Positions 1-12,713 of a stretch of 64,000 nucleotides of DNA are shown one piece after another; the first letter of the stretch is position 1; every line of letters begins with the position of its first letter. Source of the DNA: Morella rubra (taxonomy: Eukaryota; Streptophyta; Magnoliopsida; Fagales; Myricaceae); NCBI GenBank assembly GCA_003952965.2, contig CM025853.1, positions 30,091,641 through 30,155,640 of the forward strand. Direction: 5' to 3'. Position numbers and translations under genes: made by a program. The notes beneath the pieces are model-generated. The model was not told the DNA's origin, ran no database searches, and saw only the letters and a list, made by a program, of their open reading frames with translations.

Positions 1-3000
1 TATTTTGGAGAAAATCCCATGTGAGTTCAATTTCTCTCAACCCTTCGCCATTTTCGAGCTTATTTTCTCGGGGGTTCGTGAAATTGATGAATATAGGAAT
101 TGGTTTGGTCGGTTTCCGACGTTGTCTCCTAGTGGAACCTGTATGTCACAAATTGGGTTCGTCAGTTGGGTTGGTTGTCGCTTAGTCAAGATGTTCTTAT
201 GTGGGCTGTTTGGCTTGAACGGCTGTAGTATGTTTGGCGCTTCTTTGTTGGTGATTCTCTTATGATGGGACTACCTTGTTTTAGCCCTTTCGCATCTCAC
301 TCCAAAATTTCCTATAATTGGGTTTCCTTTGCTTTTATTTGGTATTGAAGCATGTTTAATAATGTGTATGATTTTTTGATGCTGTGACTAGTCCCAAAGA
401 TTGGTCTGAATTTAGATTTTGTTCTGCATTACAGGAGACAAGTAAATTGGATGCCCATTAGAAATTTGGTGATTTGACTGATACATAAGTCAAAGAAATT
501 CAGGGTTTTGTTAAGATTGGTTGTAGTTGTGGCAATTGATGCATAGTACATTTGGGGAGAAAAAAACTTTTCTGATAACACTAGACTTCCCAATTGTGTT
601 ACTTTCCTCTTTAAAAATCAGCTTACTCGCCAAAAAAAATAATAAAAAATCAGCTTACTTGAGCAATGATAAAGAACACTGATATGATTTTTTGGATCAA
701 TTTTCATAACTTTTTTCATGACCATCCTATTAACAGGGATAAACACCAGTACTCACTCAGAGGAATGGTTTCAGATACAAGCTGTTCTTCGTGTGAGCAT
801 GGGCAATTTCTTGTTTTTCGCAATTCTTGCTCTTATAATGATCGGTGTAAAGGACCAAAATGATCAACGTGATGCATGGCATCATGGTGGATGGATTGTG
901 AAGATGGTGTTCTGGCTTTTGCTGGTAGTCCTTATGTTTTTCCTTCCTAATGTCGTCATTTCCATCTATGGTAAGTTTTTCTGGCACAATCATGCTCTTA
1001 AACAGATTGTTATTTCCTGCAAGTTTTGCTTAGCCAAGGTTGATGACTTGATGGAGGATTGTGGAAAACTTGTATTGGAATATTTATGTTCTTCCCATAT
1101 GCCAAGTGTCAAAATTATTGGAGTGAAATATTTTAATGAGCTGCAACAATGGCTTTGACAGCAGCTGGAATTAACCTGGCTATAATGTTCTTTGCTCTTT
1201 GGTTATGTAATGTGGTCTATAAAGAAAATTTTTCACTTTTGGGTGTTTTGAATTTCACGCATCACTATACTACTCTTCAGCCTGTTCAATATTAATGGGA
1301 CAAGTGAGTTTCATGACATTACCTCTGTCATAGCTCTTAGGCTTAGAGTTAATCGGAATTCCATTATGTAAGGGAGAAATTATTTCCACCTATATGAAAA
1401 AATGGCTCCACTACTGAGATATGGTGATCAAGATCAATAAGGAATCTCACTTTAGACTGAATATTTATTTTTGTGGCTTTGGTGGGCCTCTTCGCACCAC
1501 ATGAACCACATCTACAAATTTGAGAATGGAGGTACACACCAGCAGGAAAATAAAAGGGGAAGAAAGGGAGGTTGGGGGGAGAGTTGGGTAGTTACATGAC
1601 TGGTTCTTTCTTGTCACAGTCCTGTTCCCCAGCTGTGGCTGCCTTCCCTCCCTTTATCTACTTTGATTAATGATTCAAAATTGTTCATTCTTTTCAGAGA
1701 TATTATGTCATTTATAATTCACCTATACAAACTTTGTACTTGCAGGAACTTTATCGAAATTTGGGGCCGGCTTATTCTTATTGGTTCAAGTGATTATTTT
1801 ACTGGACTGTACACACTCATGGAATGATGCATGGATTGAAAAAGACGAGCAGAAATGGTCGGTTAAAGTTTTCAAATCTGATCAATCTTTCTTTTGCTGC
1901 TTTTTATTTTTTTAAAAAATTATAACCTTATAAGTGTTGCATATTTTTAGGTATATTGCTTTGCTCGCAGTGTCAATTGGTTGCTACATTGCAGCATTTG
2001 TGTTATCGGGAATTTTGTTCATTTGGTTCGACCCCTCTGGCAATGACTGCGGCCTCAATGTCTTCTTCATTGTCATGACCATGATTCTAGCATTTGTGTT
2101 TGCAGTTATTGCATTGCATCCTGCGGTAAGCATAACAATTTGTGCTTTTTTACTGGTTCTTGCTCATAGTTTTCTTCCCCGGTCCACTGGCAATGGGGAG
2201 GTTGCACAATGTGTGTAGTCTCCATGGGGGATCAATAAAACACCTCCTCATATGGTTTTATACCTTTGATGCAATTGTGTTCATCATCCCCATGATCTTA
2301 TCAATCATTATTTGGATTGTCGTATATATAAATTATATGATTGCGGCAATTCAACTTTTTCCATATTTTACTTATCCCAAAAAAAAAAAAAATTATATGA
2401 TTGCATCCCTTATAACTTGTGAATTATCTGAATCAGATGGCTATCATATTGCATATGAAGGAATTAACTTTGACTAATTTATGATTTGAATTGATCAGGC
2501 TGATGTCAACCATCTTCCTGTGTCATTCAACTGAAAAACAAAACTTCTGAGCTTTGCTGCGTTCAATGAAAGATATATATTGATATGGTCTGGGGCATAG
2601 AAGGTAAAACTAAATTTCCAATCCAGATGGCCTAGGGGGATGTGCCAGCTATCTAAACATCATACACTTTTAATACAACTTTACAAAACTCAAAATTTTT
2701 TCGAGTTAAGGGCTTCATAATATTCCTGGTTTCACCTCAGATCTGAGATATGTACATTCTGTTTCAGATTGGCATCCCAGGGTTGAAATCTCTAAGCCAT
2801 GAAAGTTTTATAGGCACATGGTGTGCTGCGTTTTTTTTTTTTTTGGGTGAAAAAATTACTTTGTGCCCCCCCAAACTACCAAAGCAATATCAAACAGAGA
2901 TCTCAACTACCACCTTTGACACATTGAGCCCAAAACTACCAAATTTCATCAATTTGCGTCCCTAAAAAAAATCCAACCGTCAAACTCATGCCACATGTGT

Positions 3001-4920
3001 TATAAATGAACCATGTAGCACGGTTTTGACCATCGGATTATTTCAAGGTGCAAATTGATTGATTTTGAAAGTTTAGGTGCTCAATGTGTCAAAAGTGGTG
3101 GTTGGAACCCCTGTTTGAGATTGTTTTGTTAGTTTGGTGGCGCAAAGTGACTTTATCCCTCTCTTTTTTTTCTTCTGATTAAAACATCAACATGCTGGCA
3201 ACTAGTCAGCGTCACAGTCTAAAATCTGCTATGGAAGGCAGTTCAAAGGAAAGAAAACCAAAAGAGCTGGAATCAGCTGCCCATTTAGCTAATAAGTGAG
3301 CAAGTCTATTCTGGATAGGCGGCACCCAAGAAACAGAGCACTAGTTTTGTGCCAAGAAGAACCTACTCAGGGATTGGACAGGAGCTTCTAGACTTGTCAT
3401 ATTGAGAGTCCATGGTTTTTTTCTTATTTTGTAATAGTACTTACCAATTTTCGTTATTTTGCATACTTGATGTTGTACATGGTAATTCATGTCCTGGCAA
3501 ACTCAGAACTTGGTGGGCACATACCAAAAGGTTGTGACCCCTGTACTGAATATGAACTATAGAAAATGAATTTTTTTCAACTTGCAAGATGATTGTGACT
3601 GGGCCTTTCAAACAGGTGAATGGCAGCCTCTTGCCTGCTTCTGTGATATCTATTTATTGTGCTTATGTGTGCTACACGGCTCTCTCCAGTGAACCTCGTG
3701 ATTATGTATGCAATGGTCTGCATAACAAATCTCAAGCAGTCAGCACTAGCACTCTTATTCTTGGGATGCTCACAACTGTTCTCTCTGTTCTTTACTCTGC
3801 TCTTCGCGCTGGATCTTCAGCGACATTTCTATCTCCACCATCTTCACCCAAGGCTGGTATGCATAGTCAAAATCCCTGTTAGTTTTTACACATTTTGGAA
3901 GTATTTCCTTTGCCCACATGATGGAGAGGATTTCATACGGAAGAAACAATTCTAATTCTTTGCTCTACCTCATTGTGGAATGAAGTCTTGGATACTTCCT
4001 GACGTTGGGAAGCGTCACATTGAGATTATTAAATTGGAACCATCCTGTTATAGTTATGACCATTATTTCAATATTCTAGTCACTTGGATGTGCTCTTTAC
4101 TTCTCTGACTGTTCCTTTTAATGTGACTGATAAGGTAGTAAAGGCTAAACAATATTGGTAGGGAATTGGGATTTTGAAAGTCTAATACAGTGTCTTGGTT
4201 GATCTCACCTGCAGCTACGAATGCTCGCTACATTGAAACATGTTGAGCAGAGATGTTTTTAATACATAATGAAACTTGCCTGCTGGCTGCTTAGGGTTGC
4301 TGAACAAGTTTCCTGGGTTTTTCATTTTTTAATACATTCATTTGGTTGGATTACCTTTCTTTGCTGATAACTCTCTGAACTGAATGCGAGAGCCTCAGAA
4401 ACAGTAGCCTAATAGTGGCTTTGAAACTGATAATGAATTCCACCAAGTTCGCAGAACATTGTTCCTACAATTTGAATTCTCTCTCACTTCCAGGGTGACT
4501 TATAAAGTGGATCCTTGTATACATCAATGGAACTTTGATAAGATGTTGTTACAAATAATTTATGCTGATATTATGTAGTTATTAGATACTACGGACTTTC
4601 TAATATTGTTAAATCTTGTCATAGCTGCGAAGAAGCCTCTTCTAGAAGCGGAAGAGTTGGAAGAAGGAAAGGAAAAGAAGAAAACAGAAGCCCGTCCAGT
4701 TAGTTATTCTTATACATTCTTCCATCTGATATTTGCTTTGGCTAGCATGTACTCGGGTATGCTTCTCTCTGGATGGACCAGTTCATCTGAGAGCTCAGAC
4801 CTGATTGATGTTGGCTGGACATCAGTTTGGGTTAGGATCTGCACGGAATGGGTTACTGCTTTGCTGTATATTTGGTCTCTTGTGGCTCCTCTCATTTGCC
4901 CTGATCGCGAGTTCTTTTGA
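1..4920 (+). CDS. SERINC-family multipass membrane protein, 5' end outside window
   Basis: This is a serine incorporator (SERINC/TMS1) family protein; members are multipass membrane proteins linked to serine and phospholipid handling in endomembranes. Exons placed by splice sites and an open frame are 1-20, 737-970, 1746-1857, 1951-2125, 3616-3856 and 4625-4920, with the TGA stop at 4918-4920. The first 20 bases encode ..EKIP plus the T of a split Trp codon, completed by GG at 737. Family motifs are visible: INTS then QAVLRVSMGNFLFFAILALI, GVKDQND, AWHHGGW, YGTLSKFGAG, DPSGNDCGLNVFF and the C-terminal DVGWTSVWV..EWVTALLYIWSL. Hydrophobic segments recur throughout. The start codon and at least one exon lie upstream of the window. 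The 1.5-kb intron 2126-3615 holds a MITE and a LINE fragment. Family assignment is firm; the substrate is not shown by sequence. Confidence 0.93.
2845..3159. mobile_element. Foldback MITE in SERINC intron
   Basis: The two ends of this stretch are long imperfect inverted repeats. The left arm (ACTTTGTGCC..CCAAACTACC, then ACACATTGAGC) is matched by the reverse complement of the right arm (ACTTTGCGCCACCAAACTAAC, ACACATTGAGC). The arms cover roughly 100 bp each and leave a short centre. There is no coding capacity, so it is a non-autonomous element. Similar foldbacks lie in DLH copy 2 intron 1 (56901-57277) and the DLH pseudogene intron 1 (60797-61092). The superfamily was not determined, as I could not define a target duplication. 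Confidence 0.75.
3200..3415 (-). pseudogene. LINE-type RNase H domain fragment in SERINC intron
   Basis: Read on the minus strand, 3238-3335 gives a frame containing VSWVPPIQNRLAHLLAKWA followed by a SFGFLSFELP-like tail. This resembles the C-terminal RNase H-like module of plant non-LTR retrotransposons, where W-V-P/R..N..AH.LAKWA is typical. Upstream sequence to about 3415 contains an in-frame stop, so only a dead fragment remains. It abuts the MITE at 2845-3159. It could also be a captured host RNase H-like domain, which shares the same module. Confidence 0.5.
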
Positions 4921-6464
4921 GCCTACTGTTCACAACACGCCTTGCATTCCCAGAACCTCTTACAATGTGGATTATGTGGTGTGATAGAATATTTGCCCGT
5001 TCGGTTCTTTTTCTTTTTCCTTTTTTAGCTGGGGTGGAAAAAGGGACAGGAAGATGGGGGAGGGATGTTAGGTCTGTCAGGTGTTGTATCATTCTGTGCT
5101 TAGGTTTGCCTATAGTTATGGAGTACATATGGTTAAGAAATCAGTGTCTGCCATGTGAATTCTAGTATCAGACTTGTTCTTTTATCACCTTTCTTTAGTG
5201 TTATTTCAAGTGATATTTCTTTCTTCAAATTTGTGCGTTACATGACTTGTTTATGTTGTTGGCATCAGCTTTCATATGGACAATACCATCAATTCCCACA
5301 GAACTATATGACATATGATTTGTATGAAATGACTGAATTTGACCTTCCATTTCACTCTCATGCTCGTGATGGTTCAAATTTGTAGCTCCACTTTGGAAAG
5401 GGGAGAGATAGATATACCTTTGAGGCATTGACCTCTAAGGTTATTGGTGTTGTCCAACAAATTTTTGGGGCCCCAGAAGTTCAGAACCACCAAGGGATAC
5501 CTTAAAGCTTGTTGTGATTGGTACTATCAACCAATTGATACTTCCATATATCTTTCTTTTAATGCTAATATCCTATTGATAGTGACAACCCATCGAATGG
5601 AGCAATTCAAATTCTTTCTTTTAAACATCTCTTTCAATTTTATTCGATTATTTCCTCCTCTTTTTTGGTTTTTTGCAAGCTGGGGATTCCAGATCTTGTC
5701 TGTCTGGTTGAATTGTAAGAATCATGCCATGGTCTCAATTTTCTGTATTCAATAGCATATAGTTGAAGTTTTCAAATCAATTTAGTCTGCCATTAGTTAG
5801 CTCTTTGTTATTCTATGGGCTTCATTAAATTGGCTTGATGACCTTCTCATCTGCAAATCAATATCTTTATGCCTTTCAAAAAAATATAAAAAAACAGAAA
5901 ATCATCCCAACAGGAACTATCATTCAAGAACCAAGATGGAGTTAGGATCAAGCTTGATTTTTGGGGAGTTATATCAAAATTTTGTGTATTCTCAGTTCAC
6001 ATTACCATTTGATTGAAAAGAGAAATAAAAATAAAAATCTAATACTCCAGCCAACTAATAAAGAGCATGTGTCTTTTCACCTACCCCTATAAATCTATGG
6101 AAAAAAATAAATTCCAACTCATAGTAATTGAGTTTAATGGACTTTTTTTTTCTTTTTTTTTCAATTGAGTTTAATGGACTTACTATGTACTCTTACATAC
6201 CTCTCTTAGAGAGAACCAGACTTAATATACAGGATTAAATAATAAAATAAATATGGCTAATTTTTTTAATAGAAATTTTTCGAACCTCAGAATCCCTTCC
6301 AAGCCAACTGAATCCTCAATCTGACAAACCAAATCACGAGAAGTTCATTTATTAATAATTAATGCGTTTCAAGAGAAACAAATTAATAAGTCACATGATT
6401 AGATATAAATACATAAATAAGTCACAGAAGAAGAAGAAAAGAAGTTTCCTCTTGATTCCTATTT
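4921..6464. other. SERINC 3' flank, no gene seen
   Basis: This stretch follows the SERINC stop. It is AT-rich and contains the presumed 3' UTR. I see no convincing coding region. An 18-bp direct repeat (AATTGAGTTTAATGGACT) occurs at about 6126 and 6162, separated by a T-rich spacer. Confidence 0.5.
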
Positions 6465-6690
6465 CTCCTTCCAACACAAAAAAAGTTCCCCACTTCCCGC
6501 TTTCCGCTTTCTACTTTTCCATTCCCACCTCTCACTCCCCTCCCGTGGAGCGTGCATCATCCTAAAACGATCTTACCCTGCGCACCACCACCCCTAACCT
6601 ACGCACCCATCGGGCTAACCTGCGCCTTCCTCTTCCCTCTCCCCTCTCCTCCACCTCTTCCCTCCCCTCCCCTCTCCTCCACCATTTTCC
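6465..6690 (+). promoter_or_regulatory. Pyrimidine-rich 5' leader of the L34e-like gene
   Basis: The 5' flank of the L34e-superfamily gene is strongly biased to C and T, with runs of CTCCACCTCTTCCCTCCCCT type around 6626-6685. Such leaders are common in plant housekeeping genes. An open frame runs through it from 6552 in the same frame as the gene, but the Pro/Leu/Ser-rich peptide looks like translated leader. I did not identify a TATA box. Confidence 0.4.
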
Positions 6691-6794
6691 CTTCAGACTC
6701 AAAGAATAAGTTTATTGATATATGTAAGGATATACATACAGCGACCCCCTTCGCCTCCGTACTGGACACTCTCACTCGCTCTCATTTCTCTAAC

Positions 6795-7424
6795 ATGCGC
6801 CACCTCCTCTTCACCACCATGCCCTCCAACTGCAACTCCAACTCAACAATCCCCAAACCTCAAAAATCCTCAAACCCTAGCTCTAGCCCTAACCCTAGCC
6901 TCTGCAAGCACTCCCCCTCGGCCACACTCGACCTCCTCATCCTGATCCTGGTCCTCTTCTCTGGCTCCTTCCTCCTCTCCTCCTACTTCTCCTACCTCTT
7001 CAACTCCCTCTCCCTTCTGCTCTCCAACTCCTCACCTCTCCTTCACCACATCTCTGTCCCATACCTTCTCTCCTTCGTCGTATTCTTCGCCGTCTCCGCC
7101 GCCCTCGCCGATTTCTGCTGCGGCTCCCGATCCAGGCGGTGCCACAACCCCGCCTGCAAGGGCTTGAAGAAGGCCATGGAGTTCGATTTGCAGCTGCAGA
7201 CCGAGGATTGCGTCAAATCGGCCTCCAAGTCCAAGGAGATCGATAGCTTGCCCTGGAAGGGCGGCAGCGAAGCTAACCCGGATTACGAGTGCCTCCGATC
7301 CGAGCTCAGGAAGATGGCACCGCCCAATGGACGCGCCGTATTGCTCTTCCGCGCTCGATGTGGCTGTCCCGTCGCCAAGCTGGAGGGCTGGGGGCCCAAG
7401 CGTGGGAAGCGGCATAGGAAGTGA
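6795..7424 (+). CDS. Ribosomal protein L34e-superfamily membrane protein (uncharacterised)
   Basis: This single-exon gene encodes 209 residues from the ATG at 6795. I chose that ATG because the in-frame upstream part from 6552 is low-complexity leader. The Ser/Asn/Pro-rich N-terminus is followed by two hydrophobic segments, about residues 46-70 (LDLLILILVLFSGSFLLSSY) and 88-107 (YLLSFVVFFAVSAALADF). The conserved plant block then begins with CCGSRSRRCHNPACKGLKKA, MEFDLQLQTEDCVK and LPWKGG, and ends NPDYECLRSELRKMAPPNGRA, RCGCPVAKLEGWGPKR, KRHRK. Cysteines in C-C..C..C spacing suggest metal binding. Despite the family name it is not an ordinary ribosomal protein, because it has membrane segments. 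It resembles what I recall as At3g06180 and At5g19025. The function is unknown. Confidence 0.85.
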   Translation: MRHLLFTTMPSNCNSNSTIPKPQKSSNPSSSPNPSLCKHSPSATLDLLILILVLFSGSFLLSSYFSYLFNSLSLLLSNSSPLLHHISVPYLLSFVVFFAVSAALADFCCGSRSRRCHNPACKGLKKAMEFDLQLQTEDCVKSASKSKEIDSLPWKGGSEANPDYECLRSELRKMAPPNGRAVLLFRARCGCPVAKLEGWGPKRGKRHRK

Positions 7425-10400
7425 GCGTCTTTCCCTTTCTTTTCGTTTTCTTTGGTACTATCCCTTTTCAATTAATTAGATTGTAGTGCCAATTGAATGC
7501 AATGCAGTGCCGTTTGTCGGTGCTCAATCGGTGTTTTTTGTTCTTTCTTATATTGTTTGTTACCTGCATTGATTGTTTATTTAGGGTTTCACTTTGGGTG
7601 TCTTTTGTCATTTTTCGTGTGATATAGCATGCGAGTAATTGGTTAGAGTGGGAAAAAAAAGAAAGACTAATGTTTATTCAAGTCATTTTCATCTGGGAAG
7701 ACTGGAATTGATGCACTTGAGAAGCTATTCGCGATGCTCCTTGTTTGGATAATTCTTACTGGGCCATGCCATTCAACAGAAGTTCCTCGTGGAAAGGGGG
7801 GGTAGGGCCGTAGGGGGATGTTACTATTTGTTGCATTTGTTTTCGCACTTTTTGGTTCTGCTGACAGTTGATATTAACTACTTTTGAGGGATTGGAAGGT
7901 TTTGTTCTAGAACCTAACTAGATCCCCCTTGTTAATCCTTATCTGTCACCGGTGGAATGGGCAATTCCTATTACGAACTAGGGCTTGTATTTCCCTTTTG
8001 TTTCCCCTCTTTTTATCTATTGGAATTATACAAAATTCCCATATGAGTTCTAACCCAATATATTAGTGAAGCATTTAGAAAAAGAGGATAGTGGATGGCA
8101 AGCAGGGAAGGAATCTTTGTCAAAAGAGGTAGGAGCAAGTGTTTGGAAGTAAGTCTTTGTTGTTGTGATATACAACCGTTGCATCTTGGATGTGGCATCT
8201 TGTATTGAAAATAGGTTGCAATAAGGTTTTATTTGCAGTTGTGTAATGGGGTTTATTGGGCAATCTGCATGTGTCCTCCAAAAAGTAATGTATTCGTAAC
8301 CGTTGGAATCAGGAGCTTCATTATTCCCGTATGGTTATGTTATTTTTTGGCTGGTAGCTACATAAAACTCAGGTGCATTGTTATGAGCAGAATGCAGCAA
8401 GGTATGCTGGTAGAGGTACATTATGTTAGAATTTGTCATCAGGCAAGGGTCAGTGAAAGATTAGTCATCAAAATTGTCTAACCTATAATTAGGTGGAGTT
8501 GCCATGCTTGCGCATTGTATGGTAACATAAGTGAAGTCAAAATGTATAAATTAATATGGTGGAACACGTCTCTCTCTCTCTCTCTTTGAAACTGAATGTA
8601 GTTTTTTATGAGGCCATCTTTGCTAATGTTCAGGTGTTGAAATTGCATGGAGTCCCTTGGAGATTAGTCATGATAATAATTATATGTCTCATTATGCTTT
8701 TTTTTTTTTTTGAAGGATAAGTTTTTGCAGTTGCTACTTGTCATTGATAGTTCATATCAACTTCACATATAGCCTTCATGAAAATATCTACTTTTTAAAT
8801 GGTACAACTTGATTTTCTTGTGCCTTCAGTCTATGACAATCTTGGATTTACTAAGTTCCTCGTTCTATTTAATCAACCAAGAACTCCCTCCAATTTGTAA
8901 TACACCCTACTGTTCCACATACCTGCAAGAAAAGGTGAAACAGAAGAAGAAAACAGCAAAATCTCAGTTTCCTGCTAAGCTGAAGTATCTAAACGCCTAA
9001 ATGAATTCAATTCTAAACAGCTCCATTTTTTTTTGTTGCAGTATCTTTGACTTGCTTGATCAAATAGTTATGGGACACCCAATTCATCCCTGTTTGATTC
9101 AACGTTTATGGCATGCATGTCTAGTATGGGTAATGTTGCACAAAGGGTGCTTGAGATAGTATAGTTCTTATAAATGGTAGTACAATTATTGTCTCACATA
9201 CATGTTAAAAATCTTCCAACATTCTGGGCAATATGATTTTAGAGCATACAATATGCCCTTGGTTGTTGGACATATGCATAACATATCACTGTTTTGTGTT
9301 CCAAATGTGTGTTGCATGTGCTTGTGGTTTACTTATTAATTTATCCATGAAGATGTGAGTCTTACAAATAATCGAAAGTGGTTCTGAATAGCATGATTCC
9401 AAAAAGTAAACAATTTGTTGATAACGTCTCTAAGGCCTCGAAAGTTGTATCCAACAAAATGCCAAATTTTGCAATGTACCAAATCAAAAGAAAAGATTAA
9501 AACGGAAGAAGAGAGTTTCCTCAAGTGTTTTGGAACATACATATGAATTGGAACCAAGTATAAGGGCGATATTGAAGCTATCCTGACATTGTTGACAATA
9601 TTAACATTATAAGAAAAGTGAGCGGTTGGGAAACTCTCATGAAGCCCCCAACCCCTGCAGGTCCTAGTTCGCTAAGGGGAACTGGAGAATTATGGGAACT
9701 TTCGTATGGTATTGTCCAAGGCATTCCGAGATTGGTTATGCGAGTCATGTGGGCCATGTTGAACACTTCACTGAGGAATATTGTGAAGTGATGTTTAGAG
9801 TCAGAACCTTACCCAAAATGTTACGGCAGCAAGGTTCGAAAAAGGTGTGTTCTCCAGAGTGTCTTAAGAGTGGCTAAGGGCATTTGCATGCCAAATATGG
9901 GTGCATAGGTTTGAATACCCTCCTCCATAGTGGATTTGATTAAGGAAAAAAACTGGAGAATGCTTCACATAATGATCAAATCTGCTGTTCAACTGAGTGA
10001 AATTACAGATTGAGCTGGATGTTGAAACACTTGAGATTTCAGGAAATTTGCAATCATTATGTAACCTGACGCCTAGTCTTTATGTTCATACTTCTCAAAG
10101 ATGTTAAAATCGAAGGGGTCTATGGAATTTGCTCAGGTGGTGAATTCCATATCTTAGCACTTAAAAACTTGTTAACAAAGATAAAAGCTTATTAGCCATC
10201 TCATAGTGTTCTATTCGGTCTTGGGTCTTAGACGGATCTAGGAATTACCCCGATGATTAGTTTCAGTGGTATAGTGTTGTCTGCTTAGCTTTGCCTGTCT
10301 GTAAAATTTGTATCTGGCTTGTATTGAGTGAATCAATAGATACTGAGGGCAATCTCCTTACCATGTAAGAATTGCTGATTGAAATTTAAATTGTTTGTGG

Positions 10401-12134
10401 CTAGTTTCCAGTTGATTAATAAAAATGGAAACCAATATTCTCTGCCCTTCCTCACTTCCAAGTTCTATTGTAATACAGAGCTCCATTGGAACTTAAATTG
10501 TGTATAATCTCTAGGCGCCTAAAATAAAGAATTTAGTTCTCTAGGCCAGCAGTCTCTCGAACAAGATGCTTAGGTCAAGGGTTCTCTATACAAAATAATT
10601 TATCAGTCTCTGGCAAATTAGTGGTTTGAAATTTTAAATGACATTTTATATTCAGTAAAAGTTTATCATGTAATATTACTTCCGTGTTCTTGGACTACTG
10701 TGAGAGACAACTAGGCAATCTATCGTTGCTCTCTCTCTCTGTTGCATATATTCACATAGCTTAGCAACTCGGCAAGCTACACTGATATATTAACATTCTG
10801 ATGGCTTAAAACTCGGTTTCCCCTTCAACCAGTTTCCTGTACCACAAAATTTCAAGTGACCTTTGCAATTTATTTTGTTCAAGTGTATGCTCTATATACC
10901 ATGTGGACTTGAAAAATTTATAGTATTTACTAGACAGGGTGATCTTTCATTTTGTTAGGACTTATCTTTGTGCTTGCTGGTGCTTGCAGGGCTCTGGCCA
11001 GTCTGTCAGGAAATAGAGGAGATCATCGCTGATTGTTAATGATGCATCACTGGGGTCCACTTCATATGTGTCCCTTTTCCCAAGTTTATAAGATGTTTTT
11101 ACTTCTTTAACAGATACTTCAGTCGTTATCAAAACAATTTTTTTAAGTCCTACAATCCGATGGCACTTCCATGTAAGTGTGAAACAACCTTCCCTGTGCC
11201 TCTGCATTACCTTGGAAGAGAGTCTCTCATTTGTGGACGGATTTATACCAAATTTAATGCCATATAAAATATATAATGCCAGATTGATCGCTGTCTTTAA
11301 TTTGTGTAGATTCTGCAGTTTAACTGTCCATGGTTGTTAAATCAATTTGGTTTTAGGATTCATACTATCCCCTGCCTTTGGTATGTAGGCCATGTTTTCC
11401 ATATTGGACTGGTTGAGAAGATGCAGTTGCGTGGCTCCTTGACTGTATAAATGATAAAGAGCAATCAACAATTTCTGCTCGTTTTCGGAAGATAAGCCCA
11501 TTGAAACTAAACCAGGTGTCGTGTTCAGGCTTCGGTCTATTGGAAGGTGACAATTGCCAAACAAGAAATTGTTTGATCTGGCTTTTTTTTTTTTTATGAT
11601 AAATGCTGGATGTAGTAAAGAACAACATATTAGGAAAGTTGAGGACTCCTTTAAAAGAAAGTCGAGGAAAGAAAAAACAAGAACCAAATAAAAGCTGAAA
11701 GGAGAAACAGAGAGTATATTGTCGGTTCAAAGACTTCAGTTACATATTTTGATGGATGTGTCAGACCCTTAAAACGATGGTCTACCAAGTAAGGAGTAAG
11801 GGGCCTAACTGCCTTCAGCTACTGACGGTGGGGTTAAAGTGGGAAACTGGTGCCTGTAGGGGGGCTAAAGAGGGGAAATTGGGCTATGATATTGGCCTGA
11901 GTCCTGGGTTTTAGTTTTAGTTTTAGTTTCATTTCAGTGTTCAGCGTGCGGTTTCAAGGTGGTCTTGACTTAAAATAGAGTTAAACGTGGCCTGTCAATT
12001 ACACTAACGTCTATTAGTAAAGTACACTTGTCTCGCTGGCTGACTTTTGTTGTGCGCTTGTTCTCATTTGCGCGAGATTTTAATTAATTTTTCGTTAGCC
12101 TCCACTTCCCTTGCGCGAGCCAAAGGTTTTATTT
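7425..12134. other. Intergenic spacer, no gene recognised
   Basis: Nearly 5 kb lies between the L34e-like gene and the repeat array. Short open frames occur (for example about 8233-8481 and 9692-9877) but none resembles a known protein or has codon bias. There is a CT run near 8570-8586 and an A/T-rich background. The first few hundred bases are the likely 3' UTR. Unspliced noncoding transcripts cannot be excluded. Confidence 0.5.
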
Positions 12135-12415
12135 TTTGTGAATATTTTAAAACATGTTTCTTTGATGCTCCCTAACGTACCTCAACGAAATATGTAAATA
12201 AGTTAACTTCAAAACATGCGTCCCTTGTGCTCTCTAACTTGCCTTAGCAAAATATGTAAATAAGTTAACTTTAAAATATACCTCCTAAGTGCTCTCTAAC
12301 TTACCCGAACGAAATATATAAATAATTTTTATTTAAAAACATACTTTCTTAATGCTCCCTAACGTGCTCTGACTAAATGTAAATATATTTTATTTTAAAA
12401 TATACTCTATTAATT
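12135..12415. repeat. 62-bp tandem repeat, about four units
   Basis: The phrase TGCTCYCTAAC starts at 12166, 12228, 12290 and 12353, giving a period of 62-63 bp. Each is followed by an AACGAAATATGTAAATAA-like block and a TTYAAAACATRC-like block. Units have diverged by scattered substitutions, with the fourth the most decayed. The array ends about 105 bp before a MITE and 600 bp before the PPR gene. Confidence 0.85.
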
Positions 12416-12520
12416 GCCCAGCCGTATATACACTTTGTTTGTCTATACCAATTTAACTTTTTGAATCATATATACAATTTACGATTTTAGGTATTTATAG
12501 TGAAAAACACTATTTTTATG

Positions 12521-12713
12521 AGGCGTTTGTTTACCGAAATTTTGAAAAATATTTTCAAAAATTTAAGAATCTTTTGAATGTTGAAGTTTATTGGAGTTTG
12601 TGAAAAGTGCGAAGTGTATGTGTAAAAGTGTGAAGTTTATCGAAGTTTATGAAATGTGTTTGATGTGGTGAAAATTTTGAACCTCTAAAAAATTAGACAA
12701 ATAAACGCCCTCT
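12521..12713. mobile_element. MITE with GGCGTTTGTTT-type ends
   Basis: This ~190-bp AT-rich stretch begins AGGCGTTTGTTTACC and ends AATAAACGCCCTCT, so its ends are inverted repeats. The inside repeats GAAGTTTAT and AAAGTG motifs. The segment at 42534-42724 is the same family in the opposite orientation, which supports a mobile origin. It has no coding capacity and I could not define a clean target duplication. Confidence 0.75.

Noticed and set aside
192..262. A plus-strand frame reading MFLCGLFGLNGCSMFGASLL, similar in style to the SERINC N-terminus
   Set aside because: The exon ending at position 20 and the one starting at 737 join perfectly (EKIPW-INTS), so this lies in the intron, and it is followed at once by a stop with no suitable donor.
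3589..3955. Two overlapping plus-strand frames as independent small genes
   Set aside because: The first is a SERINC exon (3616-3856) with intron read-through; the second is its shadow in another frame.
6552..6794. 81-codon N-terminal extension of the L34e-like protein
   Set aside because: It is translated pyrimidine-rich leader, low in complexity, and not part of the family's conserved region.
9578..9877. Overlapping frames of about 60 codons on both strands
   Set aside because: No recognisable domain, no splice support and no bias; treated as chance frames.
12135..12415. CRISPR-like array
   Set aside because: Units are contiguous 62-bp repeats without unique spacers, in a plant genome.
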